Part shown: piece after piece, positions 22,658-35,669 of the stretch
Position numbering within the stretch: position 1 is the first letter of the stretch
Layout of the letters: each line of letters begins with the position of its first letter
Assembly (NCBI GenBank): GCA_951640165.1
Contig: OX621242.1
Coordinates: 24,858,001 to 24,922,000 of the forward strand
From: Pseudoips prasinana
Taxonomy: Eukaryota; Arthropoda; Insecta; Lepidoptera; Nolidae
Direction: 5' to 3'
DNA: 64,000 bases
Translations under genes and position numbers: made by a program
Notes under the pieces: generated by a model
Told to the model about the DNA's origin: nothing
The model's input: only the letters and a program-made list of their open reading frames with translations
Databases searched by the model: none

Positions 22658-22798
22658 CAGATGCCGGCATATCAAGCTACCCCAATCTGTCAAATTTCCC
22701 CAATTGAATGTGAATCTTATGCTTATATGATGAAGTTGAAACTCGATAAAAGAAAATTGACAGATTGGGGTAGTGGGGTAGGGGTGGATGTGCGTCTG
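22658..22798. mobile_element. CAGACGCC MITE, copy D
   Basis: 141 bp flanked by TA on both sides (22656-22657, 22799-22800). Left end CAGATGCCGGCATATCAAGC; right end has an extra GGGGTAGGGGT block before GGATGTGCGTCTG. Diverged but complete. Confidence 0.88.
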
Positions 22799-23378
22799 TA
22801 CTGCAATTTATAGCTTCGTTAATAAAATGTAGCACAGTAACAAGATATGAAAAAAAGCCTGCCTGATTATTCAATATTTTGTATTCAGAATTTAGATGTA
22901 ATGTACCACACTTAATTTTAATTATGTAATCTGTACAATATTTTAAGCACATTTTATTGTTAAACAATCCCCGACGGACGAGACTGGATCCTGCAACGCA
23001 GGGTATCCTAGTGCGGGTTCCAGTGTCATCTTAAATATCTAAGTGCAACCAACACAAACAAATTATTAGTAAAACAATAAAAAAAAATTATTTGTTTTAT
23101 TTTGATTTTAATATCTTGGAAATGATAGTAGTACTATCTACTATCTTTATATGTGATAAAAAGCTTGGAATAACTGTCGGTGGATGGATGGAAGGAATCG
23201 AGCGTTGCAACAAGCGTGCAATTTGCATCCCAACTTGATTAAACTAATAATAACACTACAAATTAAGTTGTAATTTAAAAAAAAAAAATACAAAGAAATA
23301 CCTAAAAAGTACCTATAAGTACCTTTGTGTAATGGACGGATGGATTGTGTTATCCGCAAAAGCAAAGACGACTTCGAC

Positions 23379-23600
23379 GGGTCGGTTGGCGTGGTTAGTA
23401 AATGCTTGCCTTTTATGCCGCAGGTCGTGGGTTCGATTTCCACCCAGGACAGATAATTGTATGTAATTACACTATACAATACAACTATGTATTTACAAAA
23501 GAAAAGTAGTGTATGTAGTTTATCCGTCATCTGGTTTCTAGTAAAAGCCCTGCTTAGCTTGGGATCAAATGGCCGTGTAAGAATAATGTCCCAGGATAAA
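23379..23600 (+). mobile_element. tRNA-headed SINE (gtcccagg family)
   Basis: A-box-like ggttggcgtggttagtaaat, B box GGTTCGATTTCC, then cacccaggacagat and a body ending ttagcttgggatcaaatggc and aatgtcccaggat with an A-rich tail. Related copies are at 36331, 39613 and 59115. Confidence 0.85.
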
Positions 23601-23974
23601 AAAATAATTCAATTCACTTTAAAATTGTGATTGGTAAGTAAAAGTGTCTTTTGATTTAATATATGTAATTTATTTCATCTAAGTGAGTCTAGTATAGTTC
23701 CATATACGGCCTACTCCATTTAGTCATACTTCTGTGATGTTAATTCTATTGATGATATTCAATAGAGCAATTTTAATCACATAGGTATGACGGCTATAGA
23801 AATGGCGGAACTACGGAGTATCCGTGGTTATGACGAGTCGGCGCAATTTTCACCCATCATTCATACAATATTTCTTAAATGATGAAGAAATGCGAAAGTA
23901 ATCGGGTATTCAAAGTCTTATATGTTATGCACGTTGCGTTTTGAAGTACTGTTAAGAATCGTTTCCGGGAGTAA

Positions 23975-24046
23975 TACGATGAAAGGCATTTGGTACTTAT
24001 CGTATTACTTATCGTGTGGGCAGTGGTTACCCTAGTGTCAGAGTTG
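23975..24046 (-). repeat. 3'-part fragment of the 5S-derived SINE
   Basis: On minus it reads gaacaactctgacactaggg, taaccactg, then cacgataagtaatacgataa, matching the 3' body of the SINE at 49983-50215. Confidence 0.6.
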
Positions 24047-24051
24047 TTCTG

Positions 24052-24321
24052 TCACATATCCACAAAAGTATAAAATCTTATAGTCGTTCTCGCTATTAGC
24101 ATTATTCAATTATTTTATGAAAAAATTATAGAATATATAAAACCTTGCTCAGGCTAAGTAATAAGTGAGGGTAGAAGTTAGCCATTAAAACTAAGGTTTA
24201 ACAAAGTACCATGATAAAATAAAATAGTTAAAACCCTTTGTTATTAAACATTAATCTTGTCACATATCCACAAAAGTATAAAATCTTGTATTCGTTCTCG
24301 CTATAAGCATTATTCAATTAT
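24052..24321 (+). repeat. direct repeat pair of ~65 bp
   Basis: gtcacatatccacaaaagta, taaaatctt, gttctcgctat, agcattattcaattattt occurs at 24052-24116 and again at 24258-24321 with a few differences. The ~140 bp between is unrelated. It is a local duplication of unknown origin. Confidence 0.7.
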
Positions 24322-24324
24322 TTA

Positions 24325-25930
24325 ATGTCTATAAAACTTGGAAATTACTCGACTGAAATATGTTATTCAAAATAATGTTAAATGTCGGAAAGAACATGTT
24401 GGCACAGAAAACTTTAAAATAAGAGTAAATGAATTCAAGACCATAAAACTATTTACGACGATGGGACTAAAATATTTAAACAACGTCTAGTACCATTAAA
24501 TTAATGCGAAATAGCCAGTCTGGTGTGTGCACCACCATGTCAAACACGACTAATTTGTGAGCCTACACTTTTTTAGTGCTGAACTTATTTCCAATTTTAT
24601 AGCCCGCGACTTCACTTGAAAATTTTATGTTAGAAAATTTACAACTCATTCCCCTGTCGCATGTCGCTTTGAATTACTGACGTTTCTACCGTCACTTCTC
24701 CGTATAACCTTAAGTCCCTTTTATTGTTGAACCGTTTTTTATGTAGTGTCGAGTGTAATAAAATATTCTGATATATGACTTGCAAATATCAGGTTGATGT
24801 ACGTATTACGCAGCATGAAGAGTGCATATCTTTGCATTCAGCGCCACAGTTGCAACACCCGGAGGATAAACATTAGCGTTGGCTAATATAAAACACTTAA
24901 AAGGTCATTACGAAACAAATTTCTTAAGTTAAACACATTATTATCCATTCGATCACGTAATAAAACAAACACGGTTACTGCTATAGCCTGATTAATACCC
25001 ATAAATCTTTTCGCATTTGCAATAAAGAGACAAACGTTTGTCGTAACGGATAACGTAACTCGAATAATTAGTAAAATCACGATTTATCTTACTTTCTAGG
25101 TCTCTTCCGATCTGAACTATCGATCATCGGAAGATATCGATCTTATCTTGCGATCAATTACTTACTGCGTACTAGTGGGAAACGGCGTTTTGTGAACATA
25201 TAGGTACTTCTAACTGATTATCTTAAGCAGCGTCTGGTTCAAATTTATCTTGTATCTTTCGCGCAACTTATCTACTTTCAAATACACTATTGCAATTTTA
25301 GTACAATACTAGAGTTCGCAGAATATTCTCTCTTTTAATATGCAATTTAAGAACTGATTTTACTTAGACGTAGTAAATTAATTTAATATAACCAATAGCA
25401 TATTTCTTGCCGCTCCTTTTAAGCATATGAACCAAAAGAAAATGGTGATATGCTATTCCTGGTGAGTTTTCATAGCTTTATTTTGATAATTATCACCATT
25501 ATGTGTACAGTAAGTTCGAATTGCCACAGTTATTGGTCGTATTTGATCTTGGCAAAAAATTAATAACAGTTTTTGAACACATTTCATTATATCAAAATAA
25601 AATAAAATAACTCATCGACGACGTATTAAGATAACTCAATACTTCCTTCAGTGTCTTATTTATATCGAATAAACTCATAAGTGTATACTTAATGCCTATC
25701 TCTGGATTGGATTGATGGTCAGCAATTATATAGTAATAATTGTTTAGAATCTATACCGACAGTACTGAACCAAAAATAAGTAAAACTCTTTATAAAATTC
25801 TTTTGTATAAAAATATACTTTGTTCTTTTAATGGAGAAATATTGTATTGATCCTAGTGTAAAAATTTGCCGAAAATTCCATATATCCTTTCAATAAAAGA
25901 CTGGTTTTCTTCTTTTATGGATGGTTTTCT
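24325..25930. other. non-coding, nothing recognised
   Basis: Short frames only; no domain, RNA or convincing repeat. 'agcccgcgacttcacttg' near 24601 may be a scrap of the CCCGCGACTTCG repeat. Confidence 0.4.
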
Positions 25931-26338
25931 TATTTTAGGGTTCCGTACCCAAAGGATAAAACGGGACACTATGACTAAGAATCCGCTGTCTGTCTGTCCG
26001 TCTGTCACCAGGCTGTATCTCATAAACTATTTATTTATGTTGCCGCTAAAGCAACAAATAAAAACAGAATAAACAAAATATTTAAGAGGGCTCCCATACA
26101 GCAAAGGTGATTTATTTGCCCGTTTGTCCTCGATAGTCCATCGAGTGTACGGAAACAGGTAGAAGCTTGAAATTTTCACAGAATATTTACTTATATATTC
26201 ACTTTACAATGTATACGTTATAATTAAATTAAAACAAAATAAATATTCTCATACAACGAACGTGATTTTTTGCCGTTTTTGGATAATCGTAGGGAACCCT
26301 TCATGCGCGAGCACGACTCGCACTTGGCTGGTTTTTGT
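25931..26338 (+). repeat. AGGGTTCCGTA interspersed repeat, copy R3
   Basis: Starts 'tattttagggttccgtaccc, aaaggataaaacgggacact', has a CTGTCTGTC run near 25988, and ends 'gggaacccttcatgcgcgag, cacgactcgcacttggctgg'. It has the same ends as R1 with a different, ~400-bp interior. The small ORF inside is not a gene. Confidence 0.75.
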
Positions 26339-26644
26339 ATATGCAAAATTGAACTAAAACTACTCAATATCATTTATTCTCACCGTAGAAGATTGACAAA
26401 ATAGACTCGGGCCTGTTTACAATGTCCATACATGCAAATCACGGGATGATGAGGTAAGTGATCGCAATACCAAAATATTTAAGATAAAACTTATTATAAT
26501 TATTTCTGATTAGGAATGTCTCCTGCCTGCCTCGAATACAAACGAAAATGCTTGTATTTTTAACTGGAGAAAGTTCTAATGAATTTAATATTAAATAGAT
26601 ATCAGCGCGAAATACTGTTAATCGAATAAGTTAATCCTACCAGT

Positions 26645-26815
26645 TCTATTCATATTATAAATGCGAAAGTGAGTATGGATTTTAGTTACTTTATCACGCA
26701 AAACTTACGGAACGGATTTAGATGAAACTTTGAAGAAATGTTGCATATACCCAAATATAAGCTATAATTTATAAAATTTAGCGCGGGCGAAACAGCGGGC
26801 ACAGCTAGTCAATTA
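26645..26815 (-). repeat. interspersed repeat, CTAGCTGTGCCCGC type
   Basis: On minus it begins gactagctgtgcccgctgtt, tcgcccgcgctaaattttat and runs through gtttcatctaaatccgttcc to 'cactttcgcatttataatat'. This is the typical layout of a very common arthropod interspersed repeat whose class I cannot settle. Confidence 0.65.
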
Positions 26816-28385
26816 CATTAATCATATCTTGCTATAGTACGTTAAAATTTGACTGCCGTTACATTGAGGAATAAAAAAAAATCAGTATGAGGTATTGGTA
26901 TAACATTGGCCATACAAAATGGATATTCATACTATGAGATATAATTATTTTACTCGTACTACGACTCCATTCGTCAACCATAATATTTAGTTCCTCGCAC
27001 CCGTCGCCAAGAAAAGTTCACGGTAGTTTAGGCTTAGTCGGCACGCGTAGGAATTACCCTTGCCTTAAAAAAAGGCTTTTCGTTCTTAATGCCTATTCGC
27101 TTGACAGCTCGATAAGACATTCTAGGAGAGTTAACACTATCTGAGTGAAGTGAGTTTTTTTATTTACCTATCACAGTCGAGGTCACATCAGTTACCAAAT
27201 AACCTACAAGAAAACTCACCGGATTCCATACTAATACGCAGCCTAATTTTTCGCATAACTTATCTATTAGATAAGCTTGCAATATATTTGCATGTTCATT
27301 TACTGTAAGTAGGTGATAGTTAGGTATTCAGGGTAATGGTTTGATTATATCATTTTCGTAATATGAAAAGTATGCGGTTACTTACACTGAGGTCATCGGT
27401 CATTTTAGGATCATACATCACGATCTTGTCAACAGGCAATTTGCATGTTATGTCATTAATATTGACTAGGATGTTGTTTTCAATTATCTGGTAATGAATC
27501 ACGATTCTGTAATTGGTCGAAAAAACTTATTAAATTGATTTGAATGTAATTTGATCTGAACTAATCAAAATATATATAATTATAGTTGAATACTTTGCTA
27601 GATTAAAAAAGAACCTGCGATGTATACTTAACTTTAATGTACAGATTGATTACGTTTTGTTAAGTTGCAACTTTGCATGTATAAGTGCGATGTAATTAGT
27701 TTATACGCAGTTTCGAGTGGTAAGTGTAAAGAATAGTTTTTCTTCTTTTTTCTCTCTTACAATCGTGATATCTATATATCACAAAAGAAAAAAATACGAT
27801 CAATAGTCACAATTTTTATGCTCTGTGACAAGCTAGACCTTTTAGAAGATGCTGCATATAATACTAACATAATTTTATTTAATGTTGTGGTTCTTCAAGT
27901 GCATAGGTAAGGCCGCTAATAGTCATCGGGTAAGAAGGTACAGACAGCAACCCTTGAGATCACTCAGCTTCAGCCTTGCCATGCCATGTCTGTTACAATC
28001 GTCATAGGCTGTGGTAATTGTTAACTAGAGTAAGAACGTGCGCTTATATGCCGTTTCAAAAACAATAATTACGAACACAAACATTCGATGAATCCGGATA
28101 GAAATTACTTATAAATCTTTCATGAACTCCGTGATAATTACATAAGTCTGAACTTAGGATTACCGAACGTTAAGTTCGAATTCAGATTTAATGAGCTAAC
28201 CTCCGGGTTGCTGTTTAATCGGGTTAATGCTGTTTGAAGAAAGTGAGTCTACTATTCGTCTAACCTATGCATATTAAAATGATTTAATTTAAATTTAATT
28301 TCATAAGTTGCGCGCTGACTTGCGGGTCTGTAATAGAAATAAGTAGCCCAATAAGTTTAAATCCTCGAACTGTAACTTAGTTATT
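26816..28385. other. non-coding, nothing recognised
   Basis: AT-rich with no gene, RNA or repeat I can support. Confidence 0.4.
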
Positions 28386-28612
28386 AGAACGCAATGGAGA
28401 TAAGAAATTTTAATCCTTCAAATAGCGGCGAGGTGTTCCGCCATCTTTCACGTCCACCATCATGGTAAAGAATATGAAACGAGGTAAGACATCTGGCCAT
28501 GACGAACTCAGCATCGAGCACTTGCAGCACGCTGGCCCGATACCCAATAGTCTACAGACTTTAGAGTATTGCGTATACTGTTTACTCTGTGCTTCATTCA
28601 ATTGTTGCTACA
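28386..28612 (+). pseudogene. chimeric LINE fragment (ORF start joined to RT piece)
   Basis: Bases 28386-28453 closely match the intact LINE at 13847-13914 (agaacgcaatggagataaga through tcacgtc). The sequence then jumps to a reverse-transcriptase fragment reading VKNMKRGKTSGHDELSIEHL then QHAGP, the finger-domain block that precedes the catalytic site. That RT wording differs from the LINE at 13852 ([20 protein letters not shown]), so it is from another LINE or a distant relative sharing the 5' module. Coding decays soon after. Confidence 0.6.
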
Positions 28613-31120
28613 TTCTTATTTATCTAAGGATCTTATGATGATTTTTGTTGTATCAATTGTGAAAAATCCTACTGAAGACACGACAGATACATTGACTATA
28701 GATAGTGTGCCCAAAACTGCGCCATTTTGTTTGGTAGCAATTTTTTTCTCGAGACTTTGAATCTAAACTTCGTAAGTTGATTTACGACTGTCCGCTTCCT
28801 TATTCAATTACTGATTATATTGGTAGATTAGAAACTGCATTAATATACATTTTATCAATGCTACAGCACGAAATCCCATTACTGCGCACTTGTACTATAA
28901 ATATCGTCGATTAATGAAACTATATACATTAATAAAAACAAGGTACAAACCGACACGGATTCTATAAGTTGGTTAATATGTCGTCCTAGATGTCGAACAA
29001 AAGGTTCGTAAATATTCCGCAAATCCTCTTCGAAATGACACGCACAAAGCGGTGAATAGATTATTTTATTTCGCGGGAATCTTTTATAGACATGAAGTAT
29101 TACGCCGTTTGTGTGTTTAGAACGCACTTCGAGCACATTTTCAAGATACTTTACGGATAAGAAACTGTTAATAAAAGTTGTAAAATGAGTACCTTAATAA
29201 ATACTAGCGAGTCCCGTTGGCACTAACCTTTGTTTCATTGTTGCCGGAGCTGTTTCCCAGCTGCTAAACTAGCTTACTAACTTAGAAAAACGTGTCCGAT
29301 TAGATATCGTGTATCTACATTTCGGCACCTACCTATTGATCTTCGTGTATTTAATCTATTTATTTTATTTATAACTTTATGCACATAAAATAGTACAAAG
29401 GCGGCCTTAATGCCCAAGGCATTTTCTGCCAGTCAACCTTAGGTTGGTGCAGAGATAGCATGATAGGTGCACGGATCATACAATTATACAAAAAGTAGAC
29501 TTCTAATAATAGTAAGAACTAGATTACACAATACTATACTATATGATACTATAATATATATAATACTATAGTATAAAATCCAATCATGAAAACTTCTATA
29601 TATTCTATTTATAAACTAGATTTCTGTCGCTGAATCTTCCTCTATTCTTCCCTATCTTTGGCATATCCTTTCGCTTCTTGGTATGACTCTCCTTCCCATT
29701 CCCCTTTGATTGCCCTTTCCAGTTATGCTTATACTTACTATCGTGGTATGGGATCTGAGAAATCTCATCAGCTAAGTAAATTAAACAAACTTAGAATGCA
29801 TGATTTTTCATATGTTCCATAATTCGTGGTACGCGTTCAGTTACAGGACCACTATTTGTGTGATCTGAGTCTGGGTATCATTTGAATCCGTGCATTACAT
29901 GCTCGTAAAGTTCCCCGCGATACAAGAATTTATTTACGTAGTGCACAGTTTTCTTTAAAATAATAAAAATAGATAAATTCGTTACTAGGCATACAATATG
30001 CTTAATAATGCGATCGGCTTCCATCATAATCAGTTGCGACTAGCCACGAGTAATGCAAACACCATATGCTACCTATTCTCAAACCCATAGTAAACCAGTA
30101 ACCAAGGTTGTTATACCGGGTGTCAGATTTTTTTTAGGTTTCTACCAAATCGATTATCGCAGATGTTCTCATGTCAACCGGTATCAACGTTTTAATATTC
30201 GCCGTCTTCGAGGCACAGATGGTACTTCATCCGACAGCCCCTTATTACAAATTTTAAATTGTACACATATATTTTATTAATGCAGACATTGAATCTAAGC
30301 CATGACACTAGGGAAAATCTAGAAATTAACATTACTTCTTATTTTTTCTTCTAATATTCTTCATTTTTATGCCTGATTTACACTTCGTTGAGTTGTTTTC
30401 AGTGATTAGTTAAATTAACAAGTAAACTGCCACGCTGTTTAGTAATAAGTCTAATTGCAGTGCAAAACAGTTAACGCCATAGAGACACGCTAACTAAGCA
30501 CATCGTATATGTAAGTACTTGTAATCATAAAATCAGCCATAAACCACTCTTATTAAGCATCAATAAAATATGTCTGGATTTAAAAATAGAAGCATTTAAG
30601 GCTGTTTGAGTTATATTGTACGGAAATCTTTACGTAAGATAAAGATTATACGTAGCAATGAACAACACACAACGTTTGACTGTACGTGTAGTGCAGCAGT
30701 AAAGTCGCCTCACTATTTACCACTGTGATGCTCTTTTGTTTCCATTTCTAAAAAAGACTAAGATCTTAAAATATCACTAGTCGTGTAAAAAGTCTTATAC
30801 CATGTGTTCTACTACCAAAACATGGGGCTGTAGGAAATCTTGGAATAAAAATAGACCGAAAGCAGCAGATTGTACACATAATATCAGGGAATGTGTTCGT
30901 AATTCGGTAAAAACTTTATACAAATTATAAGAAGATTTTTTTGTGTTCTTGTTTTATCGGCAATCAGTCGGCAGACTATGTTGCGTAATTGAAATAAAGA
31001 ACAATGCACTTGTTATAACTTCACACAAATATTTAGTTGCACTTTGCGGGAATTGTTGTGTATTGCTATGAAATCATCAGTATCTTATAAGTATTTGCGT
31101 CGACATGCAATTTTACGAAC
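28613..31120. other. non-coding with a LINE 3'-end scrap
   Basis: Around 29370-29480, on minus, there is a LINE 3'-UTR-like piece (gcactaacctaag-type block, aaggcggcc complement, ending tttataacttataaata-like AT tail). Around 30100-30290 is a slightly more complex stretch (ataccgggtgtcagatttt) that I cannot identify. No gene seen. Confidence 0.35.
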
Positions 31121-31124
31121 CATC

Positions 31125-31305
31125 CGCTGTCCGTTCGTCCGTCAAAGGATGTATCTCATGATACTTAATAAATAGACAGTTGATATTTTAACAAAATGTG
31201 TATTTGCATTGCCGCAATGACAACAAATACTTAATATTAAATAGTATAACTAAAACTTAAAAATAGTCTCTCGATGGTCGTGTGCTAGACAAACTCGCAC
31301 ATGTT
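31125..31305 (+). repeat. decayed AGGGTTCCGTA-type repeat, R4
   Basis: Contains ccgctgtccgttcgtccgtc, aaaggatgtatctcatgata, and near the end gacaaactcgcacatgttcg. This is the order found in R3 with many changes and lost ends. Confidence 0.5.
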
Positions 31306-32496
31306 CGGTTATTTATCGATGTCCATGTTGTCCGTCGCAATATAATAATTATTTGAAAAAATAACCAACTTAAACTTTTCTATATGACAACCGATTCGAA
31401 CCAAGGTTATATGGGAAAATCAGAAAAAATCAGAAATATCAATATCGGTCCAAAATTATCAGAAAAATTGCAAAACATGAAGTCAATTGATAACCTTCTT
31501 CTTTTCAAGTCGGTTAACAAAATAACTTAATAATTAGTCATGTAAGAGAAAGTACCTACCCACTTAATCAGTTCAATAAGAATTGCACTAGCGTGTAAGT
31601 GCAAAATAAAATCAAAAGGCGTCACAACTGCGTCATTATTACATCACTATTTGTCCAGTCACCCCGTCATCGCGCTTCCGGAGGTCCGTGTGTTACCAAT
31701 TAATTTTTAAATTCTGGTACTGTTCGTCATAATAATGTTACTTTAGTTTCAAATTGCGACACTACAACCTATTGTTTTGTCATCATAGTGTTAACGATAA
31801 CATTGCAGGAGATTCTCAGAACTTCTACCGCTTAAGTGTCCGGTGAAGGCACAATTTTTGCACAATCTTTGTACGTTACTCGGCACTCAGCCCAGAGAAA
31901 TGAATGGCGCGGCACTATTTTACCATTTCACCATTTTAAGCCATAATACAAGTAACACACAACACCATGTGAAAGATAAGCCACAATAAGAGCCATAACA
32001 ATAATTAGACCGCTGATCTTTTAGATTTATTATAATTTATATTTTCATATACATTGCATTTCTCTATCACGAAGATCGTATAGAAATGGCAGTATATCTT
32101 GAGTTCTAACAATTTAGTTTTATAGCGTAAATACTATAAAAAATAAGCTACTTTAATAGATTAAAACTTGTGTACCGGTATTTTTTTAAATTAGTTGTAT
32201 CGTGTATAATACCAGAACCGCTAGCTATGTGTGATGTTATTATAATATAGGTACATAGTTTATTATTAATATTCCAATTTATTTGAGTTACTAGTCCTAT
32301 AATTCTGTAGTTTTTCGATTTCTTTATTGTTTTGTATATTATTAGCTAAGCTTAATAAAAAGAAATAATGAAATTTATTCACCACTTGGGTATTAACATA
32401 CACTTGAACTTGTCAAGCTCACAATGCAGTACATAACCATACTCAAATACAGGAACAAAAAAAATAATTAGTCCGTTCGTGCGGTCTGTGTATTTT
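31306..32496. other. non-coding, nothing recognised
   Basis: No gene, RNA or repeat I can support. Confidence 0.4.
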
Positions 32497-35400
32497 CATC
32501 ATCATCGTCATCATCATATCAGCCGAAAGACGTCCACTGCTGGACAAAGGCCTCCCCCAAAGATCTCCACAATTGCCGGTCTTGTGCTATTCGCATCCAG
32601 CAGTTTCCAGCGACCCGCACAAGATCATCGGTCCATCTTGTAGGGGGCCTGCCCACGCTGCGTCTTCCGGTTCGTGGTCGCCACTCGAGAACCTTTCTGC
32701 CCCAACGGCCGTCGGCTCTACGAGCTATGTGCCCTGCCCACTGCCACTTCAGCTTGGCAGTTCTTCGGGCTATGTCGGTGACTTTGGTTCGCCTGCGGAT
32801 TTCGACATTTCTGATGCGATCCCGCAGGGAAACTCCGAGCATAGCCCTCTCCATTGCTCTTTGGGTGACCTTGAGCCTTCTAATAAGGCCCACAGTGAGC
32901 GACCACGTCTCTGTTCCGTATGTCATCACTGGCAACACACACTGGTCGAAGACTTTCGACTTGAGACACTGCGGTATTTTGGACGAGAAGATGTTACGTA
33001 GCTTCCCGAACGCTGCCCATCCGAGTTGGATTCTACGATTGACCTCCTTCTCGAAGTTGGACCTACCTAGTTGGGTGGTCTGTCCTAGGTAAATATAGTT
33101 CTCTACAACTTCGAGTGCAGAGTCACCAACTTTCAATTGAGTGGATGCAACATGGACGTTTGACATGATTTACGTCTTATCCATGTTCATTTTCAGACCC
33201 ACTTGTTGAGAGACTCTGCTGAGGTCATCGAGCATTGTACCGAGGTCTTCCATGGTCTCAGCCATGACTACGATATCATCGGCAAATCGAAGGTGAGTGA
33301 TGTACTCGCCATTGACATTGATGCCAAAGCCTTTCCAGTCCAGAAGCTTGAAGACGTCTTCCAATGCAGCGTTGAACAGTTTCGGAGATATAACATCTCC
33401 CTGTCTCACGCCTCGCTGCAAGTGGATAGGTTTCGAGATCTGGTCCTGAAGTCGCACTGACATAGTGGCGTTTTCATACAAACACTTTATCACCTCGATA
33501 TACCGGTAGTCAATTTGGCACCTTATGAGAGACCTCAGCACGGCCCATGTTTCGATAGAATCAAAGGCTTTCTCATAGTCCACAAACGCTAAGCACAGTG
33601 GCTTGTTATACTCTTCGGTCTTCTGTATAACTTGCCGCAGCGTATGTATGTGGTCTATGGTGCTAAAGCCTTTTCGGAAACCGGCTTGTTCGGGAGGCTG
33701 GAAGTCGTCAAATCTGCGCGCGAGATGGTTCGTAACGACCCTCGGAAACAACTTGTAAACATGGCTCAGCAGGGTGATGGGTCTATAATTCTTCAATAGG
33801 GTTTTGTCGCCCTTTTTGAAGAAGAGAACCACCACACTTCTGTGCCATGCTTGTGGCGTTTGACCATCTAGTATGACGGAGTTAAATAACTTCTGAAGGG
33901 CCCGTCGGATTGGTGTACCACCCGCCTTCAGAAGCTCTGCTGTAACTCCATCATCACCAGGCGCCTTGTTGTTCTTGAGTTGTTTGAGAGCCATTCTAAT
34001 CTCGTACAGGCTGACATCCGGGATGTCTTCGGTGTAATGTCGGGTTAGTCGTGCTCTGGGATCTGAGGCATGACTTTTGACAGGTGGCTGTGTTGTCGTA
34101 TATAACTGTCCGTAGAACTTCTCGATCTCTCCCAGCAACTCAGGTTTAGACGTGACGATTCTACCATCCTCAGTCTTCAGCTTCGTCAGTTGGCTCTGTC
34201 CAACAGACAGAGCTCTTGCGAACATTTTGGAGCCTTTGTTCCGCTCGATGGCCTCTTTAATACTAATTGTATTAAATTGCCGCGTGTCGCGAGTCAAAGA
34301 CTTTGAGATCTGTCTGTTGAGCTGCCGATATCTGGTAACATCATCTGAGGATGTCAGAACCATTTTCCGTCTATCTTCCATAAGTTGCAGGGTAAAGTCA
34401 GAGATCTTTTTAGTTCTGTTTGTACGACGGGCCTTGAAGACCTTAGACCCAGCCGTATGGACAGCTTCTACGAGCCTGTCATAGTATGAGTCCACTTCCT
34501 CGCAGTCTGCTAGGCATTCGAACGGTTTTGCAGTTCGAGCTGAAATGGTTCGGAGTTTTGGACGTGGATAGGTAAGGGTCGGAGCGTAGACTTTATCAGT
34601 CGGGACCTCTGGAGTTTGACATTAAGGTTCAATGAGCCTCTGACCAGTCTGTGATCGCTCCCGGTTTTAACCGCATTGATCACGGAGACATCATTGAACA
34701 TCTGTCGTCTCGTCGACAAGATAAAGTCTATCTCATTTTTAGTTTTACCATCGGGGCTCACCCAGGTCCATTTGTGGTGATCCGGCTTCCTGAAGAAGGA
34801 ATTCATCATAAAGAGTCCCTCCTTCTACATGAAGTCGGCCAACATTTGGCCCCGGGGGTTCCGGTCACCAGTTCCAAATTGCCCCACTTTCAGCTCATTA
34901 CCGAATCGTTTGCCCAGCTTCGCGTTAAAGTCCCCCATGACCACAGTGATATAGGAGTTAGAGGTATGTATGGCTCTGGATATGTCCTCATACATAACCT
35001 CGACTTCATCGTCGGAGTGTGTCGAAGTGGGTGCGTATACCTGTATAACCTTCAACGAATACCGCTTGGTGATTCTGAGTAAAAGGTACGCAACCCTCGT
35101 CGACACACTCTCGATTTTCACTAGGTTGTTCACGAGGGACTTGTGGACTATGAACCCGACACCACCTTGGGATATTTGGTCACCCTCCTGGTTATATAGC
35201 AGGTTTCCGGATTTCAGTATTATCGAGTCCTCCCCCTCTCTTCGGACTTCAGATAATCCTACAATATCCCAATGTAACCTGCTCAATTCTTCCTCCAGTT
35301 CGGTTGTCTTCTCGTCGGACCGCAGTGTACGTGTGTTATATGTTGCCAGGGCCAGAGGTCGTCGGTGTTGGTAACGCGGAATCTGCCGGGGATTCTTAGC

Positions 35401-35669
35401 ACCCCCTGCCCTGCCGCAACCACGGCTGTTACCACGGCTGGGAATAGCAGGGCTGCCGGGGACTGGGGGCCACGGTTTGGTTGTGTCCATCATTTGAGGG
35501 GATTTGCCATAATCGCCACGCTTGGCAGACGGGTTGGCGATCGCAGTAAGGTGGACATGGTACTCAGGAGAACGCTGCTGCCCGTTCTCTGGTATATATT
35601 CCCTCGGGACGACTTTTACGTCCCCCCACGGGATGAGAGGGGGTGGTGATATTCTTAGGCCGTCACCAC
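32497..35669 (-). mobile_element. RTE LINE (GAT-tailed family), near full length, copy 1
   Basis: On minus the element starts GTGGTGACGGCCTAAG at about 35669, runs through one long but broken coding region, and ends at a TGA stop fused to a TGATATGATGATGACGATG tail near 32497. The first ~176 bp precede the first in-frame ATG and serve as the 5' leader. The same 5' end starts copy 2 at 62584 and the short derivative at 61990, which supports the boundary. No clear target duplication was found. Confidence 0.88.
32519..35493 (-). pseudogene. RTE endonuclease-reverse transcriptase, disrupted
   Basis: ATG at 35493 opens a ~990-residue frame. Endonuclease motifs are TYNTRTL, LSEVRREG, VYAPTSTH, MGDFNAK, NEIDFIL and GSDHRLV. 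RT motifs are NNKAPGDDGVTAELLKAGG, FKKGDKTLLKNYRPITLLS, EQAGFRKG, DYEKAFDS, QRGVRQGDVISPKLFNAAL and FADD. The C-terminus has QWAGHIAR and GRPPTRW. Three lesions are visible: TAG at 34825-34827 where copy 2 has GAG; a one-base deletion near 34521, relative to copy 2; and TAA at 33170-33172, which breaks the DKT-IMSNV junction where a sense codon is expected. The product therefore cannot be made as one protein. Everything else aligns continuously, so the copy is fairly young. Confidence 0.9.

Noticed and set aside
28879..29136. 85-codon frame on minus with several cysteines
   Set aside because: Looked briefly like a small zinc-binding protein, but there is no regular motif or supporting context.
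35365..35649. open frames on + across the RTE leader (and 62604-62888 on -)
   Set aside because: Antisense shadows of the RTE 5' region; they recur in both copies only because the DNA does.
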